This document shows, one piece after another, positions 8,106 to 16,854 of a stretch of 64,000 bases of DNA. The DNA lies in NCBI RefSeq assembly GCF_040365225.1, contig NZ_AP028055.1:1922001-1986000 (forward strand), given 5' to 3'. The first letter of the stretch is position 1. The number at the start of each line of letters is the position of its first letter. The position numbers and the translations under genes were made by a program. The stretch comes from Bacteroides sedimenti. Its GTDB lineage: Bacteria; Bacteroidota; Bacteroidia; Bacteroidales; Bacteroidaceae. The notes below the pieces were generated by a model, which worked only from the letters and a program-made list of their open reading frames with translations, had not been told where the DNA came from and ran no database searches.

Positions 8106-9725
8106 CTAATATGTGTGTTTGCCTACAACTACTGATATGTGCTTTTCCTTGTTGTCACCATAAACCAAAGTTAAGTCGAAAGGCTCATTGGTTTCGATGG
8201 TAACACGAGGTACCTCGTTGACAGACTTACGTGAAGCGGCGCTGAAAGAGATTATTCCCTTAGGTCCGAATGGATATCGCTCAATCCCATTTTTCTCAAT
8301 CAGGTTCAAATCCCATGTAACTGCTTTACGGGAATAGTCTGACCGGATTCCAATGATGAATTCAATAAACTCAGCAATTGGCGGCAGACCGGTCCATCCT
8401 ACAAAATCTTTGCGGGCCATGAATCCGGGCTCGCAAGCCTCAGGGGCATAATACTCGAAAAAGGTCCCTGTCTTTTTATATACCTCAAAAACCTGACTGT
8501 AGTGATTAACGGCAATTTCGCGCGCCAGCTTACGGTATCCTTTGCCTATAAGCCCGTTCATGACCATATAATTTGTACCGGGCCATATTCCTCCCTGCCA
8601 GTAACGTCCGTTATCCTTGTACTTCGGATTATCCGCCGATATGGATGGAACACGATATTTGCGGTTAAAAGTCTTGGGATTTTCGAGTTCGCCAACAAGA
8701 CGATCCATCTGTTCCTTCTCCAATACATCGGTATAAAGTGCCCAGTAAGCGCCTATGCTTTTAGTGGTTCCAAGCGTTCCGTCGCTGTACTGGTCGTAAA
8801 GGAAGCCACTCTTCTCATCCCACAGATTTTCACGGATATATTTTTTAAGCATCTTTGCCTCATCTTCAAAATCCTCAATCTCCTGCCAGCGTTCCAGGTA
8901 AAATCCCATCTCAAGGAGAATATTGGCTGTCATCAGTTGCTGCAGGTTTGTATCAAGCCATACCATATGGCCATTACTCCATATCTGATTGTATTTAGAC
9001 TGAACACGTGGCATGTTATCCATACCTGTCCCCCACCCGCTTGACCAATAGGTTCCATTTTGCCAGGTACGGTTCAGCCTCCACCATTTATAATAAGCGC
9101 ACAATACCGGAAAAATCTTGTTCAGGCGTTCCGTGTCACCATATTCTTTAAAGTAGGCAAGCTCAACCCAGGGTATCAGATTAGGACCTGTGCTGGTAGG
9201 ATCGTAACGTTCGAAACAGTCTGCTCCATCGGCCTTGATTTCACGACAGATAAATCCATCGGGATGTTGTTTGGCATAAAAGTTATCAAGCGTATGCTGA
9301 AACGGAAAGAAACGAGAGCCATAACGGGCAAACAGCATCATAAACGAAGAGTCCCACATAAAAATATTACCGTTGTAGGCTGTATCAAGGTAGCTTGATA
9401 CAAAACCGGAACCCGGAATGGGATCCTTAATGTTGCCAATTGCTATTTGCCAGGCACGCCAGTACATCTCAACCTCTTTAGGATGCCCCTCCCAAATGGG
9501 TTCGGGCAATATTTTCCGGGCTTCTTCAAAGGAGCCATGCCGGGTGACCTCCGGTTTGGCTGAACGAAAAACGTTTTCCGCCACCAAGGCATCCTTTATA
9601 TAAGTATCTTTGTATGGAAGCCGATATTTATTGGCAATCGAATCTGTCTCTGTCTGAGCAGACACACCCAGTGGCAAGGAGAAAAGAAACAACCCGAATG
9701 CTGCTTTAGAAATTGTTCTTATCAT
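8106..9725 (-). CDS. GH63/GH37-like (alpha/alpha)6-barrel glycosidase, exported
   Basis: The 539-aa protein has a signal peptide ending VSAQ. It is an inverting (alpha/alpha)6 glycosidase of the GH63, trehalase and mannosylglycerate-hydrolase group: IFMWDSSFM, SSGWGTGMDNMPRV with the predicted general-acid Asp, a GGIWPGTNYMV loop, and TFFEYYAP with the predicted base Glu. Possible substrates are an alpha-glucoside such as a glucosylated mannoside, trehalose, or a mannosyl- or glucosyl-glycerate. The family cannot be settled by eye. It is the last gene of the mannoside operon, 64 nt after the ROK kinase gene, suggesting a glucose-capped substrate whose released sugar the kinase phosphorylates. 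Confidence 0.75.
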   Translation of the reverse strand: MIRTISKAAFGLFLFSLPLGVSAQTETDSIANKYRLPYKDTYIKDALVAENVFRSAKPEVTRHGSFEEARKILPEPIWEGHPKEVEMYWRAWQIAIGNIKDPIPGSGFVSSYLDTAYNGNIFMWDSSFMMLFARYGSRFFPFQHTLDNFYAKQHPDGFICREIKADGADCFERYDPTSTGPNLIPWVELAYFKEYGDTERLNKIFPVLCAYYKWWRLNRTWQNGTYWSSGWGTGMDNMPRVQSKYNQIWSNGHMVWLDTNLQQLMTANILLEMGFYLERWQEIEDFEDEAKMLKKYIRENLWDEKSGFLYDQYSDGTLGTTKSIGAYWALYTDVLEKEQMDRLVGELENPKTFNRKYRVPSISADNPKYKDNGRYWQGGIWPGTNYMVMNGLIGKGYRKLAREIAVNHYSQVFEVYKKTGTFFEYYAPEACEPGFMARKDFVGWTGLPPIAEFIEFIIGIRSDYSRKAVTWDLNLIEKNGIERYPFGPKGIISFSAASRKSVNEVPRVTIETNEPFDLTLVYGDNKEKHISVVVGKHTY

Positions 9726-9789
9726 ACTGTAATATTTAGATTCATGATTAATTGAATATCTACTGATTTACAAAAATGGATAATTATTA

Positions 9790-10617
9790 TCAAACAACCA
9801 GTGCCGAAGCCCCTAAAAGACTAATATTTTTTTCCTCCGAGACGAATATTTCCACATCATCAACAATGTTTTGATATGGGAAACATGAGATGGTTTGTTT
9901 CATGCTTTCTGAGAAAAAGGGATATGCTGCCGAGATTCCTCCTCCCAATACAATAGCATCGGGATCATAAGTATATAGTACAGCCTTAAGCAGATTACCA
10001 ATATGAGTACCTATTTCGGACCAGATAGCCAAAGCCTCCTTATCACCTTCTCTTGCTCTGTCGAAAACATCTTTCCCTGACATCTTATAAAAGTCAGCAA
10101 AAATGCCACTACTGCAATAGTACTCAAAATCCTTATTGAGATATGGCAAAGAACCAATCTCTCCAGCACCGGTATGCGATCCGTTGTATAGTTTTCCATC
10201 AAGCACAACACCTGCTCCTACTCCGGTACCCAACGTTATTCCTATTAAATTGGAATAGGGAACTCCCTTTCCAAAAAGCTTTTCGCCCAATGCAAAACAA
10301 TTAGCATCGTTGTTTACAAAAACCGGCACATTAAAACGTTCCTCCAGAATCTCTTTCAGGTGCACCTCCTTCCATGAAGGGATATTGGCCACATTGTAGA
10401 CTATCCCCTTGGAGGCATCAACCACTGAAGGTACTCCTATTCCGATTCCTTCGGTTTGTGGTATCATCTCCGAATCAATCATCTCAATTAGAAAAGAGAG
10501 AACTTCAGAACAACTTTTCTTAGAAGGACAAGGCTTTATGGTGGTATGGATCACCTCTCCGTTTTCAACCTGACCAACCCTGATATTTGTTCCTCCTAAA
10601 TCAATTGCTATTTTCAT
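9790..10617 (-). CDS. ROK-family sugar kinase
   Basis: The 275-aa cytoplasmic protein begins MKIAIDLGGTN, the ATP-binding phosphate-1 motif. VFVNNDANCFALGE contains the catalytic Asp, GITLGTGVGAGVV is the phosphate-2 region, and HTGAGEIG is the ROK sugar-contact motif. The zinc-binding CxCGxxGC motif that usually follows is absent; only one cysteine is present (EYYCSSG). It probably phosphorylates glucose or mannose released by the operon's glycosidases. It lies 188 nt downstream of the metallophosphoesterase gene, a gap with no obvious terminator, so it may be read through or have its own promoter. Confidence 0.88.
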   Translation of the reverse strand: MKIAIDLGGTNIRVGQVENGEVIHTTIKPCPSKKSCSEVLSFLIEMIDSEMIPQTEGIGIGVPSVVDASKGIVYNVANIPSWKEVHLKEILEERFNVPVFVNNDANCFALGEKLFGKGVPYSNLIGITLGTGVGAGVVLDGKLYNGSHTGAGEIGSLPYLNKDFEYYCSSGIFADFYKMSGKDVFDRAREGDKEALAIWSEIGTHIGNLLKAVLYTYDPDAIVLGGGISAAYPFFSESMKQTISCFPYQNIVDDVEIFVSEEKNISLLGASALVV

Positions 10618-10805
10618 CCTACTAGATTATTTCGTTAATATTTTTATCAAAGAAGAATCGGAAACAAATCCATTCCTCTCAGTTTGAGTATACATAAAAG
10701 GATTCCATTCCATACAATCCGAATAGATTGCATGAATATTTCATATAGTTTATAATAAAACCGAATATCCCTTAAAAGAACAATCTATTATTATTCAGTC
10801 AGAGA

Positions 10806-11780
10806 TTATTTAAAAGTTCCGGGATAAGTTGTGGAACAGATTTCACTCCCATCAAGCAGACGAATATATGTTGAAAATCCTCGTTCACCTTCTTTCAAGG
10901 TTATGATACGGGCCCCATTCTGAATGTTAATATAAGTGGTTTTTCCTCCTGAGAACCTGCCATAACCCAAAGCAATACCGTGGAGCGAAGCCAGATAATC
11001 ATTGTCATGATCGTGACCCACAAATACACCCATTACATCTCCGCATTCCAGCATGGAAGCAAACATTCCTGAGTTTACGGATGCCGGACACTCGTCTTCC
11101 AGACGTTTACCTACCGGGCTATTGCGTTCGTTCTTATATGCCTGGAAGAACTCAGGAAGTGGTATGTGAAAAAAGGACAAAGCCGGAAGTGGTTTTCCTC
11201 CGTTCTTCAAAGTATACTGCGCACTAGTCTGGCGATACCATTGAATTTGGTCGAATGAAAACCAGCCATATCCTTTCACTGTGTCAATTTTAGAATAATC
11301 ATTTGAGTCCATGCAGTAGATTAATGCAGAAGCGGCATTGTCCTTAGAAGACTTTACTTCCAAAGCCATATCGCACAATCCTTTAGTATCTTTCTTATTG
11401 AGGCTGCGATTTGTCGCTGTGATAAGATCTGCAATCTCAGAACGACTCAAGTCTTGTTCCGGATCATGGTTTCCCATGGCAATGCAAAACGGAATGCCTT
11501 TTTGCTCCAATGTACTCAAAACCATCTTCCATCCCTGACGAGCCGGCTTACCTGTTACTACATCTCCAGAAAAGATAATCAGATCTGGGTGTTCTTTGTC
11601 AATAGTTTCATTAATCAGCTTTATGGCTTTAAGCGATTCAGTTTTGTCGGGTACCACATGGGTATCGGTAAACTGTACTATTTTAAATGTTCCGTCTTTA
11701 TGGAATCGAAGTTGCTGGGCATGAGCTCCTGTTATGAACAGAAATAGCGCCAAAAGTATATATAGATGAATCTTTTTCAT
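10806..11780 (-). CDS. Secreted calcineurin-like metallophosphoesterase
   Basis: The 324-aa protein has a signal peptide ending GAHAQ. All five metallophosphoesterase motifs are visible: FTDTH, FSGDVV, GNHD, FFHIPLPE and VGHDHDND. The last fits the purple acid phosphatase-like or sphingomyelinase-like group. It would hydrolyse phosphomono- or diesters in the periplasm. It starts 9 nt after the alkaline phosphatase stop, so the two are co-transcribed, forming with the EEP gene a run of three phosphoesterases beside the GH92 mannosidase. Confidence 0.9.
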   Translation of the reverse strand: MKKIHLYILLALFLFITGAHAQQLRFHKDGTFKIVQFTDTHVVPDKTESLKAIKLINETIDKEHPDLIIFSGDVVTGKPARQGWKMVLSTLEQKGIPFCIAMGNHDPEQDLSRSEIADLITATNRSLNKKDTKGLCDMALEVKSSKDNAASALIYCMDSNDYSKIDTVKGYGWFSFDQIQWYRQTSAQYTLKNGGKPLPALSFFHIPLPEFFQAYKNERNSPVGKRLEDECPASVNSGMFASMLECGDVMGVFVGHDHDNDYLASLHGIALGYGRFSGGKTTYINIQNGARIITLKEGERGFSTYIRLLDGSEICSTTYPGTFK

Positions 11781-11789
11781 TTTGTATAA

Positions 11790-12932
11790 TTATAAATTTA
11801 ATAGTTTCTTTATCTTATCAAACAATGCAGTATTCTCGTAGATGCCGGTAAAATTTTCAGAGCCTGGCCCAAAAGCATAAACAGGAACCATCACCCCGCT
11901 GTGTCCGGTGGTAGAGAATTTACCAACAATTTTCCCTTTTTCAAGATCACCACCAACCAAAGTTAGTCCGCCTGTTTCATGATCGGCAGTAACAATAACT
12001 AATGTTTCCCCATCTTTGGCTGCCCATTCAAATACCTTTCCTATTGTTTTGTCAAAGTCGAATATCTCCTGCATCAACAGATCCAAATCGTTGAAATGAC
12101 CATAATCATCCAACTGAGAACCTTCAATCATCAGGAAAAAGCCTTTATCGTTCTTTGACAACATATCAACCGCTTTCATAGAAGCCTTTTCAAGAATGTT
12201 ACCCCTTACTTTGGGCTCCGGCAAATCGAGTGTATCTACCACTGCCAGAACTTTACCCGAATTGATTTTTGAAAGAGCATCCCAATTCTTTGGAGTTTGA
12301 TATCCTTTATTCTCCATTTCCCGGAAAATATTTCTCCCATCGGGCCGATTCTCAAAATATTTGGAACCACCACCGAAAATAAAATCGACGCCACATGTGG
12401 TATAATCGGCCACAATTTCATAATCCTTATCACGGTCTGTATTATTACAGCAAAAATCGGCAGGAGTAGCGTCATTCAACCTGCAAGTAACAACCACTCC
12501 GGTAGATAGTTGCTTGTTTTTCGCAAAGTCAGTAAGAGAAGGAAGAGGATTTCCGTTAACATCTGTACCCACCATGTGATAATTTGTTTTATGTCCGGTT
12601 GCTATTGCCGTTCCTCCAGCACCCGAATCAGTAATGAGTTTGTTGGCGCAATAAGTTTTGGACAGACCTACTGCCTGGGCATTTTCCAGATTAAGCTTTC
12701 CTTTATTCAGTGTCCATGCAGAATACATATCCATCAGACTCATACCATCACCAATCATAAGAATCACGTTCTTAATCTTTTTTCCTTTCGGAGCGTTAAT
12801 CTTTGCCACATCATAGGGATCTTTAACCGTGACTGTCTGCTCCTTATCTTTACGACTCTGAGCATTAGATATTACCGGATGAAATGTTAATACAACAACC
12901 AGTAATGTTATTTTCAGCATTATCTTTTTCAT
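11790..12932 (-). CDS. Alkaline phosphatase, PhoA-type
   Basis: The 380-aa protein has a signal peptide ending SNAQ. The alkaline phosphatase core is clear: VILMIGDGMS with metal ligand D62, TDSGAGGTAIATG with predicted nucleophile S103, the DYGHFNDLD region, and VTADHETGG supplying zinc ligands. It lies in a PUL-like operon 15 nt after the EEP gene, so a role in removing phosphate from a glycan or glycan fragment is more likely than general phosphate scavenging. That role is inferred from position only; no Pho-box-like site was looked for successfully. Confidence 0.92.
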   Translation of the reverse strand: MKKIMLKITLLVVVLTFHPVISNAQSRKDKEQTVTVKDPYDVAKINAPKGKKIKNVILMIGDGMSLMDMYSAWTLNKGKLNLENAQAVGLSKTYCANKLITDSGAGGTAIATGHKTNYHMVGTDVNGNPLPSLTDFAKNKQLSTGVVVTCRLNDATPADFCCNNTDRDKDYEIVADYTTCGVDFIFGGGSKYFENRPDGRNIFREMENKGYQTPKNWDALSKINSGKVLAVVDTLDLPEPKVRGNILEKASMKAVDMLSKNDKGFFLMIEGSQLDDYGHFNDLDLLMQEIFDFDKTIGKVFEWAAKDGETLVIVTADHETGGLTLVGGDLEKGKIVGKFSTTGHSGVMVPVYAFGPGSENFTGIYENTALFDKIKKLLNL

Positions 12933-12947
12933 TTCTTAATATTGAAA

Positions 12948-13805
12948 TTATTTTATCGCAATACGCACAAGTATGGGTGCATGATCTGATAAGAAAGTGG
13001 AATCTTTGGTCTCGGCCAGAACTCCGTATTTTAAGACTTTCACTCCGTTACGAACAAAAATATAGTCGATCAGTGTGCGTTCATTCAACGGAATTCTTCC
13101 AAAATCGTGAAAACTCCATGCAGGTCCATAAACAATAGGGGAAACGGTGCGTGAGTCAATAAGATGTTTATTATTGCTTGTGTCAGTCAACCCTTTAATT
13201 ACGTTCGATTCGGGCTCTGCATTAAAATCTCCGGTCACTATCACCGGAATACCTTTACTTAACTCGGCCACTTTATTGAGTATTAGTTTCACACTCTCTT
13301 TACGGGCTACTACCCCTATGTGATCGAAATGAGTGTTTAGAGCAAACAGACTCTTGCCGCTTTTCTTATCCTTGAGCTTTACCCACGAAGCAATACGTAC
13401 ACATGCCCCATCCCAACCTTTGGAGGCAGTAATAAGAGGAGTTTCACTTAACCAGAAATTGCCAGAGTCGAGCAAGGTAAATCTATCTTTTTTGTACCAG
13501 AGGGCACTGTATTCTCCTTTTTCTTTTCCGTCATCGCGCCCAACCCCTACTACATCATATCCGGACAAACGTTCTTTCAGGTCCTGCAATTGATTATGAA
13601 GTACCTCTTGTGTACCCAATATATCAGCATCGTAGAAACGAATTGCGTTTGCAGCATTGTCTCTTCTGTATTTCCAGTTGTTCTGGTTATCGTCAGGATT
13701 GTCATAACGAATATTATAAGTCATTACATTAAGTTCGACCGGCATCTGTGCCTTTACAGATGTGACAAGTAGAGTTCCTAATAAAAGATAAGCTAACTTT
13801 TTCAT
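12948..13805 (-). CDS. EEP-family phosphodiesterase, exported
   Basis: The 285-aa protein has a signal peptide ending SVKAQ with no lipobox. Motifs match the EEP fold: MTYNIR, ILGTQEV, NTHFDHIG, VTGDFNAEP and FLSDHAPI. It is closely related along its whole length to the lipoprotein at 2538-3395, sharing DNAAN, LKERL, GVGR, the YGPxWSFHDFGR stretch and LIDYIFV. It lies 32 nt after the GH92 gene and just before the alkaline phosphatase gene. A diesterase next to a monoesterase is what would be needed to open a sugar-phosphate-sugar link and then remove the phosphate; this is an inference from order. Confidence 0.9.
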   Translation of the reverse strand: MKKLAYLLLGTLLVTSVKAQMPVELNVMTYNIRYDNPDDNQNNWKYRRDNAANAIRFYDADILGTQEVLHNQLQDLKERLSGYDVVGVGRDDGKEKGEYSALWYKKDRFTLLDSGNFWLSETPLITASKGWDGACVRIASWVKLKDKKSGKSLFALNTHFDHIGVVARKESVKLILNKVAELSKGIPVIVTGDFNAEPESNVIKGLTDTSNNKHLIDSRTVSPIVYGPAWSFHDFGRIPLNERTLIDYIFVRNGVKVLKYGVLAETKDSTFLSDHAPILVRIAIK

Positions 13806-13837
13806 TGTTTATTTCTTTTTTATTTCAAATATACCAC

Positions 13838-16783
13838 TTACTTTTTTACGAATAAATTTTTAGCCGGAATAATTGTAAACTGCTTTGATGCAGGGGTCTT
13901 CCATGCCCAACTGAAACCCTGGCCCTCATAGTCCTCAAAATAAAGAAGCTTATATGAATGAAATCCTTTCTTCAACGCGATTTTCCCGGTTGCTTCAATC
14001 GCAGCATGAGAGCCGTCGTTGTCAACCACCTTTTCATTTCCAATGTACAATACACTTCCATCGTCGGAGCAGGTATTAAATCCGTAAACGCCATCTTCGG
14101 GTATATACAACATTCCGGTAAATATATAAGCAAAATGATCTTCTTGTCGGGCTTTGTCAATTGATGGTTCTTTCATGATTCCGGTCATTACAACGGGACT
14201 TTTCTCTATATCGTCAACTTTCGAATACAACCCTTCATAATAACTGAAAGAGGTTCCATTTTGCACTGGTGCAACCTGTTCGGCCTTTCTAAACTCCGCT
14301 TTTGTTGCGTGAATAGATAAGATCCGGCTTGGCTGGTACCCATTCTTATACGCTCTGGCTATAATCCAAGCCGATTGTTTCAGAGAAAGAGGCTTTTTAT
14401 AGAGAGGCGATTCCGGAGTCGGCTCAGTTCCATTCAAAGTATAGCGGATTTCCGCGCCCGGAGTGGCAGACATCAGCTGCACCTCTGTTTTATCGAGGAA
14501 CAGATTCAAATCCTTGTCGACACAGGGAACAGAAACCATCTTTCCTTTTGTGTACGAATAGGGTGCAGCCTCAACACCGGTCCCTCTGTGCAGATTAGGT
14601 TGCGAAAACAATGTAAAGCAAAACTCACCTCCCTCCATCAACTGTTTATAGGTAATAAAATTTGTTTCAATTTCTTTTCCGTTAAGCACCACTTTATCGA
14701 TATACTTGTTCTCTTCAGAGCAATTGGCAGTAATTGTGAGTGTTTTGCCATTGGCCAAATGAATAGTTGCTTTGCAAAACAAAGGAGCAGTTAATGAGTA
14801 TTCATTTGAACCTGGACATACAGAGTACAAACCCAAGCTGCTGAGGATGTACCATGCGGACATCTGTCCGCAGTCTTCATTACCTATGATACCATCGGGA
14901 GTGGGTTTATACATTTCCTTCAGAATACGGCGTACCATTTCCTGGGTTTTCCAAGGCTGACCCACGTAGTTATACAGATAGGCCATGTGGTGACTAGGTT
15001 CATTGCCATGAGCATACTGCCCAATCAAACCGGTGATATCCTGTATATCACTATTGTGCAAATTTGATTCAACCACAAACAGCTGGTCCAGTTCTTTTAT
15101 AAAAGCCTCTTTTCCTCCAAAGAGTTGTATCATCCCATTTACATCGTGTGGTACAAAAAAGCGGTATTGCCAGGCAGTGGCTTCCGTGTAGGCACGTCCA
15201 ACCTCGAAAGGGTTAAATGGAGTTTCCCAGTTTCCGTCCATTCTTTTTCCCCGAAAGAATTTCGTCTGACCATCAAATACATTACAATAATTCTGTGAAC
15301 GCTTTATATAGCGTTGATAAATATCCTCTTTGCCCATTGCCTTTGCCATTTGAGCAATAGCCCAGTCATCGTAAGCAAATTCAAGCAGGCAGGAAACCGA
15401 TTCTCTCTTTGTATTGGAAGGTATGAATCCATACTTAATATAAAAATCGGCCCCTTTCTTATTCTTTTCCGAAGAAACAATCATCGCTTTCAATGCTTTC
15501 TCCGCATCGAAGCCACGAATGCCTTTCAGGTATGCATCCGCAATGACCGATACTGCATGATATCCAATCATGGTTCCTGTTTCTCCAGCAGATAACGGCC
15601 AGATGGGAAGCTCGCCCGATGCATCGTAGATATTGAGAAATGAGTGAATCATATCACGCACCATAGCCGTGTCTGTCAGGGTTATCAGCGGATGCCAAGC
15701 GCGGAATGTATCCCAGATGGAGAATGTAGAATACTGACACTCCCCCTTCCCCAACCGGGCGATGGTCATATCGTGCCGACGATAATCGCCATTCACATCA
15801 TTCACAATATTCGGAATCACTTTCGAGTGATAAACTGCTGTATAGAAATTTATCAGGTCTTCCTTGTTATTGCCTTCAACCGTGATTTCAGAGAGTGCTT
15901 TTTCCCAGCAAGTCCGGGCATCTCTCTTTACAGCATCAAAATCAAACCCCGAAACCTCTTTTTTCAGATTTTCACGAGCATTCTCAATGCTGACAACCGA
16001 TAAGGCGACTTTGACAACAACCGGCGTTCCGTCTGTTACATCAAATCCGACAACAGCCTGCAAGTTTGTACCGCTCTGTTTGTTTCCTGCTGAAGCGAGA
16101 CTTCCGGCATTATAAAAATCCACTTTTTTAAACGACTTTGAGAACTGAGCAACAAAATAGACACATTGATTATCCACCCACCCCCGGGTACGACGCATTC
16201 CCACAATCTCATTATCTGAACACTTTTCGAGTGTAGCTTCATAAATAAATTCGTTATTATCCAGAGAATGAAACAGGTCTATGATAATAGAAGCAGTACA
16301 ATCTGTTGGGAATGAGTACCGATGAACACCAACATGGGTAGAGGCTGTGAGTTCAGCCTTGATCTTTTCATCTTTGAACTCTACTGAATAATAGCCGGGA
16401 GAGGCACTTTCCTGTTCGTGCGAAAACCTCAAAGGCTGATAGAGATCTCCTTTTGAGGCAGTAAGCACCTCTTTTGTTGTTGGATGGAACAATATATCAC
16501 CCAAATCAAGGCATCCTGTACCACTAAGATGGGTATGAGAAAAGCCAAGAATGGTGGAATCGTTGTAATGATAACCAGAACATGCGTCCCAGTTTCCAAG
16601 ACGGGTATCGGGGCTCAACTGAACAGCACCATAAGGTACAGTTGCGCCCGGATATGTATGTCCATGAAAGCCGGTACCAATAAAAGGGTTAACATAATCA
16701 ACAGGTGATTTCTGTGCCAGAGCATCACCTATCGGAAGCATCAGAGCCAGGAATGAACAGAGTATGATTTTCTTTATTTTCAT
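13838..16783 (-). CDS. GH92 alpha-mannosidase with C-terminal chitobiase-like and PA14-like modules
   Basis: The 981-aa protein has a signal peptide ending DALAQ. GH92 features: VNPFIGTGFHGHTYPGA near residue 30, GFSHTHLSG, the IWDTFRAWHPL stretch, DITGLIGQYAHGNEPSHH with predicted acid E594, and GNEDCGQMSAW near residue 635. GH92 enzymes are calcium-dependent exo-alpha-mannosidases. After the catalytic part are a chitobiase C-terminal-like module (about 762-826, with EIRYTLNGTEPTPESPLY) and a PA14-like module (about 840-978, with YGFNTCSDDGSVLYIG). These add about 220 residues and may bind carbohydrate. The gene follows SusD and a terminator-like hairpin. Confidence 0.94.
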   Translation of the reverse strand: MKIKKIILCSFLALMLPIGDALAQKSPVDYVNPFIGTGFHGHTYPGATVPYGAVQLSPDTRLGNWDACSGYHYNDSTILGFSHTHLSGTGCLDLGDILFHPTTKEVLTASKGDLYQPLRFSHEQESASPGYYSVEFKDEKIKAELTASTHVGVHRYSFPTDCTASIIIDLFHSLDNNEFIYEATLEKCSDNEIVGMRRTRGWVDNQCVYFVAQFSKSFKKVDFYNAGSLASAGNKQSGTNLQAVVGFDVTDGTPVVVKVALSVVSIENARENLKKEVSGFDFDAVKRDARTCWEKALSEITVEGNNKEDLINFYTAVYHSKVIPNIVNDVNGDYRRHDMTIARLGKGECQYSTFSIWDTFRAWHPLITLTDTAMVRDMIHSFLNIYDASGELPIWPLSAGETGTMIGYHAVSVIADAYLKGIRGFDAEKALKAMIVSSEKNKKGADFYIKYGFIPSNTKRESVSCLLEFAYDDWAIAQMAKAMGKEDIYQRYIKRSQNYCNVFDGQTKFFRGKRMDGNWETPFNPFEVGRAYTEATAWQYRFFVPHDVNGMIQLFGGKEAFIKELDQLFVVESNLHNSDIQDITGLIGQYAHGNEPSHHMAYLYNYVGQPWKTQEMVRRILKEMYKPTPDGIIGNEDCGQMSAWYILSSLGLYSVCPGSNEYSLTAPLFCKATIHLANGKTLTITANCSEENKYIDKVVLNGKEIETNFITYKQLMEGGEFCFTLFSQPNLHRGTGVEAAPYSYTKGKMVSVPCVDKDLNLFLDKTEVQLMSATPGAEIRYTLNGTEPTPESPLYKKPLSLKQSAWIIARAYKNGYQPSRILSIHATKAEFRKAEQVAPVQNGTSFSYYEGLYSKVDDIEKSPVVMTGIMKEPSIDKARQEDHFAYIFTGMLYIPEDGVYGFNTCSDDGSVLYIGNEKVVDNDGSHAAIEATGKIALKKGFHSYKLLYFEDYEGQGFSWAWKTPASKQFTIIPAKNLFVKK

Positions 16784-16801
16784 TGTGCAAATATTAAAAA
16801 G

Positions 16802-16838
16802 AAAGGCCGGCTAAACAAATTTTATTGAGCCGGCCTTT
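16802..16838 (-). terminator. Terminator-like hairpin between susD and the GH92 gene
   Basis: Perfect 11-bp arms AAAGGCCGGCT (16802-16812) and AGCCGGCCTTT (16828-16838) with a 15-nt loop. On the - strand the hairpin is followed by the T-rich run TTTCTTTTT. It starts 17 nt after the susD stop and ends 19 nt before the GH92 start. It probably acts as a partial terminator that lowers enzyme expression relative to SusCD. Confidence 0.8.
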
Positions 16839-16854
16839 TCGACCAGGTTAATAA

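Noticed and set aside
8502..9044. 180-aa reading frame antisense to the GH63-like gene
   Set aside because: It has no recognisable motif, while the opposite strand encodes a complete glycosidase with catalytic motifs; it is a codon-bias shadow.
10618..10805. Operon break between the metallophosphoesterase and ROK kinase genes
   Set aside because: The 188-nt gap holds no convincing terminator or TANNTTTG promoter on the - strand, so a separate unit could not be supported, although it cannot be excluded.
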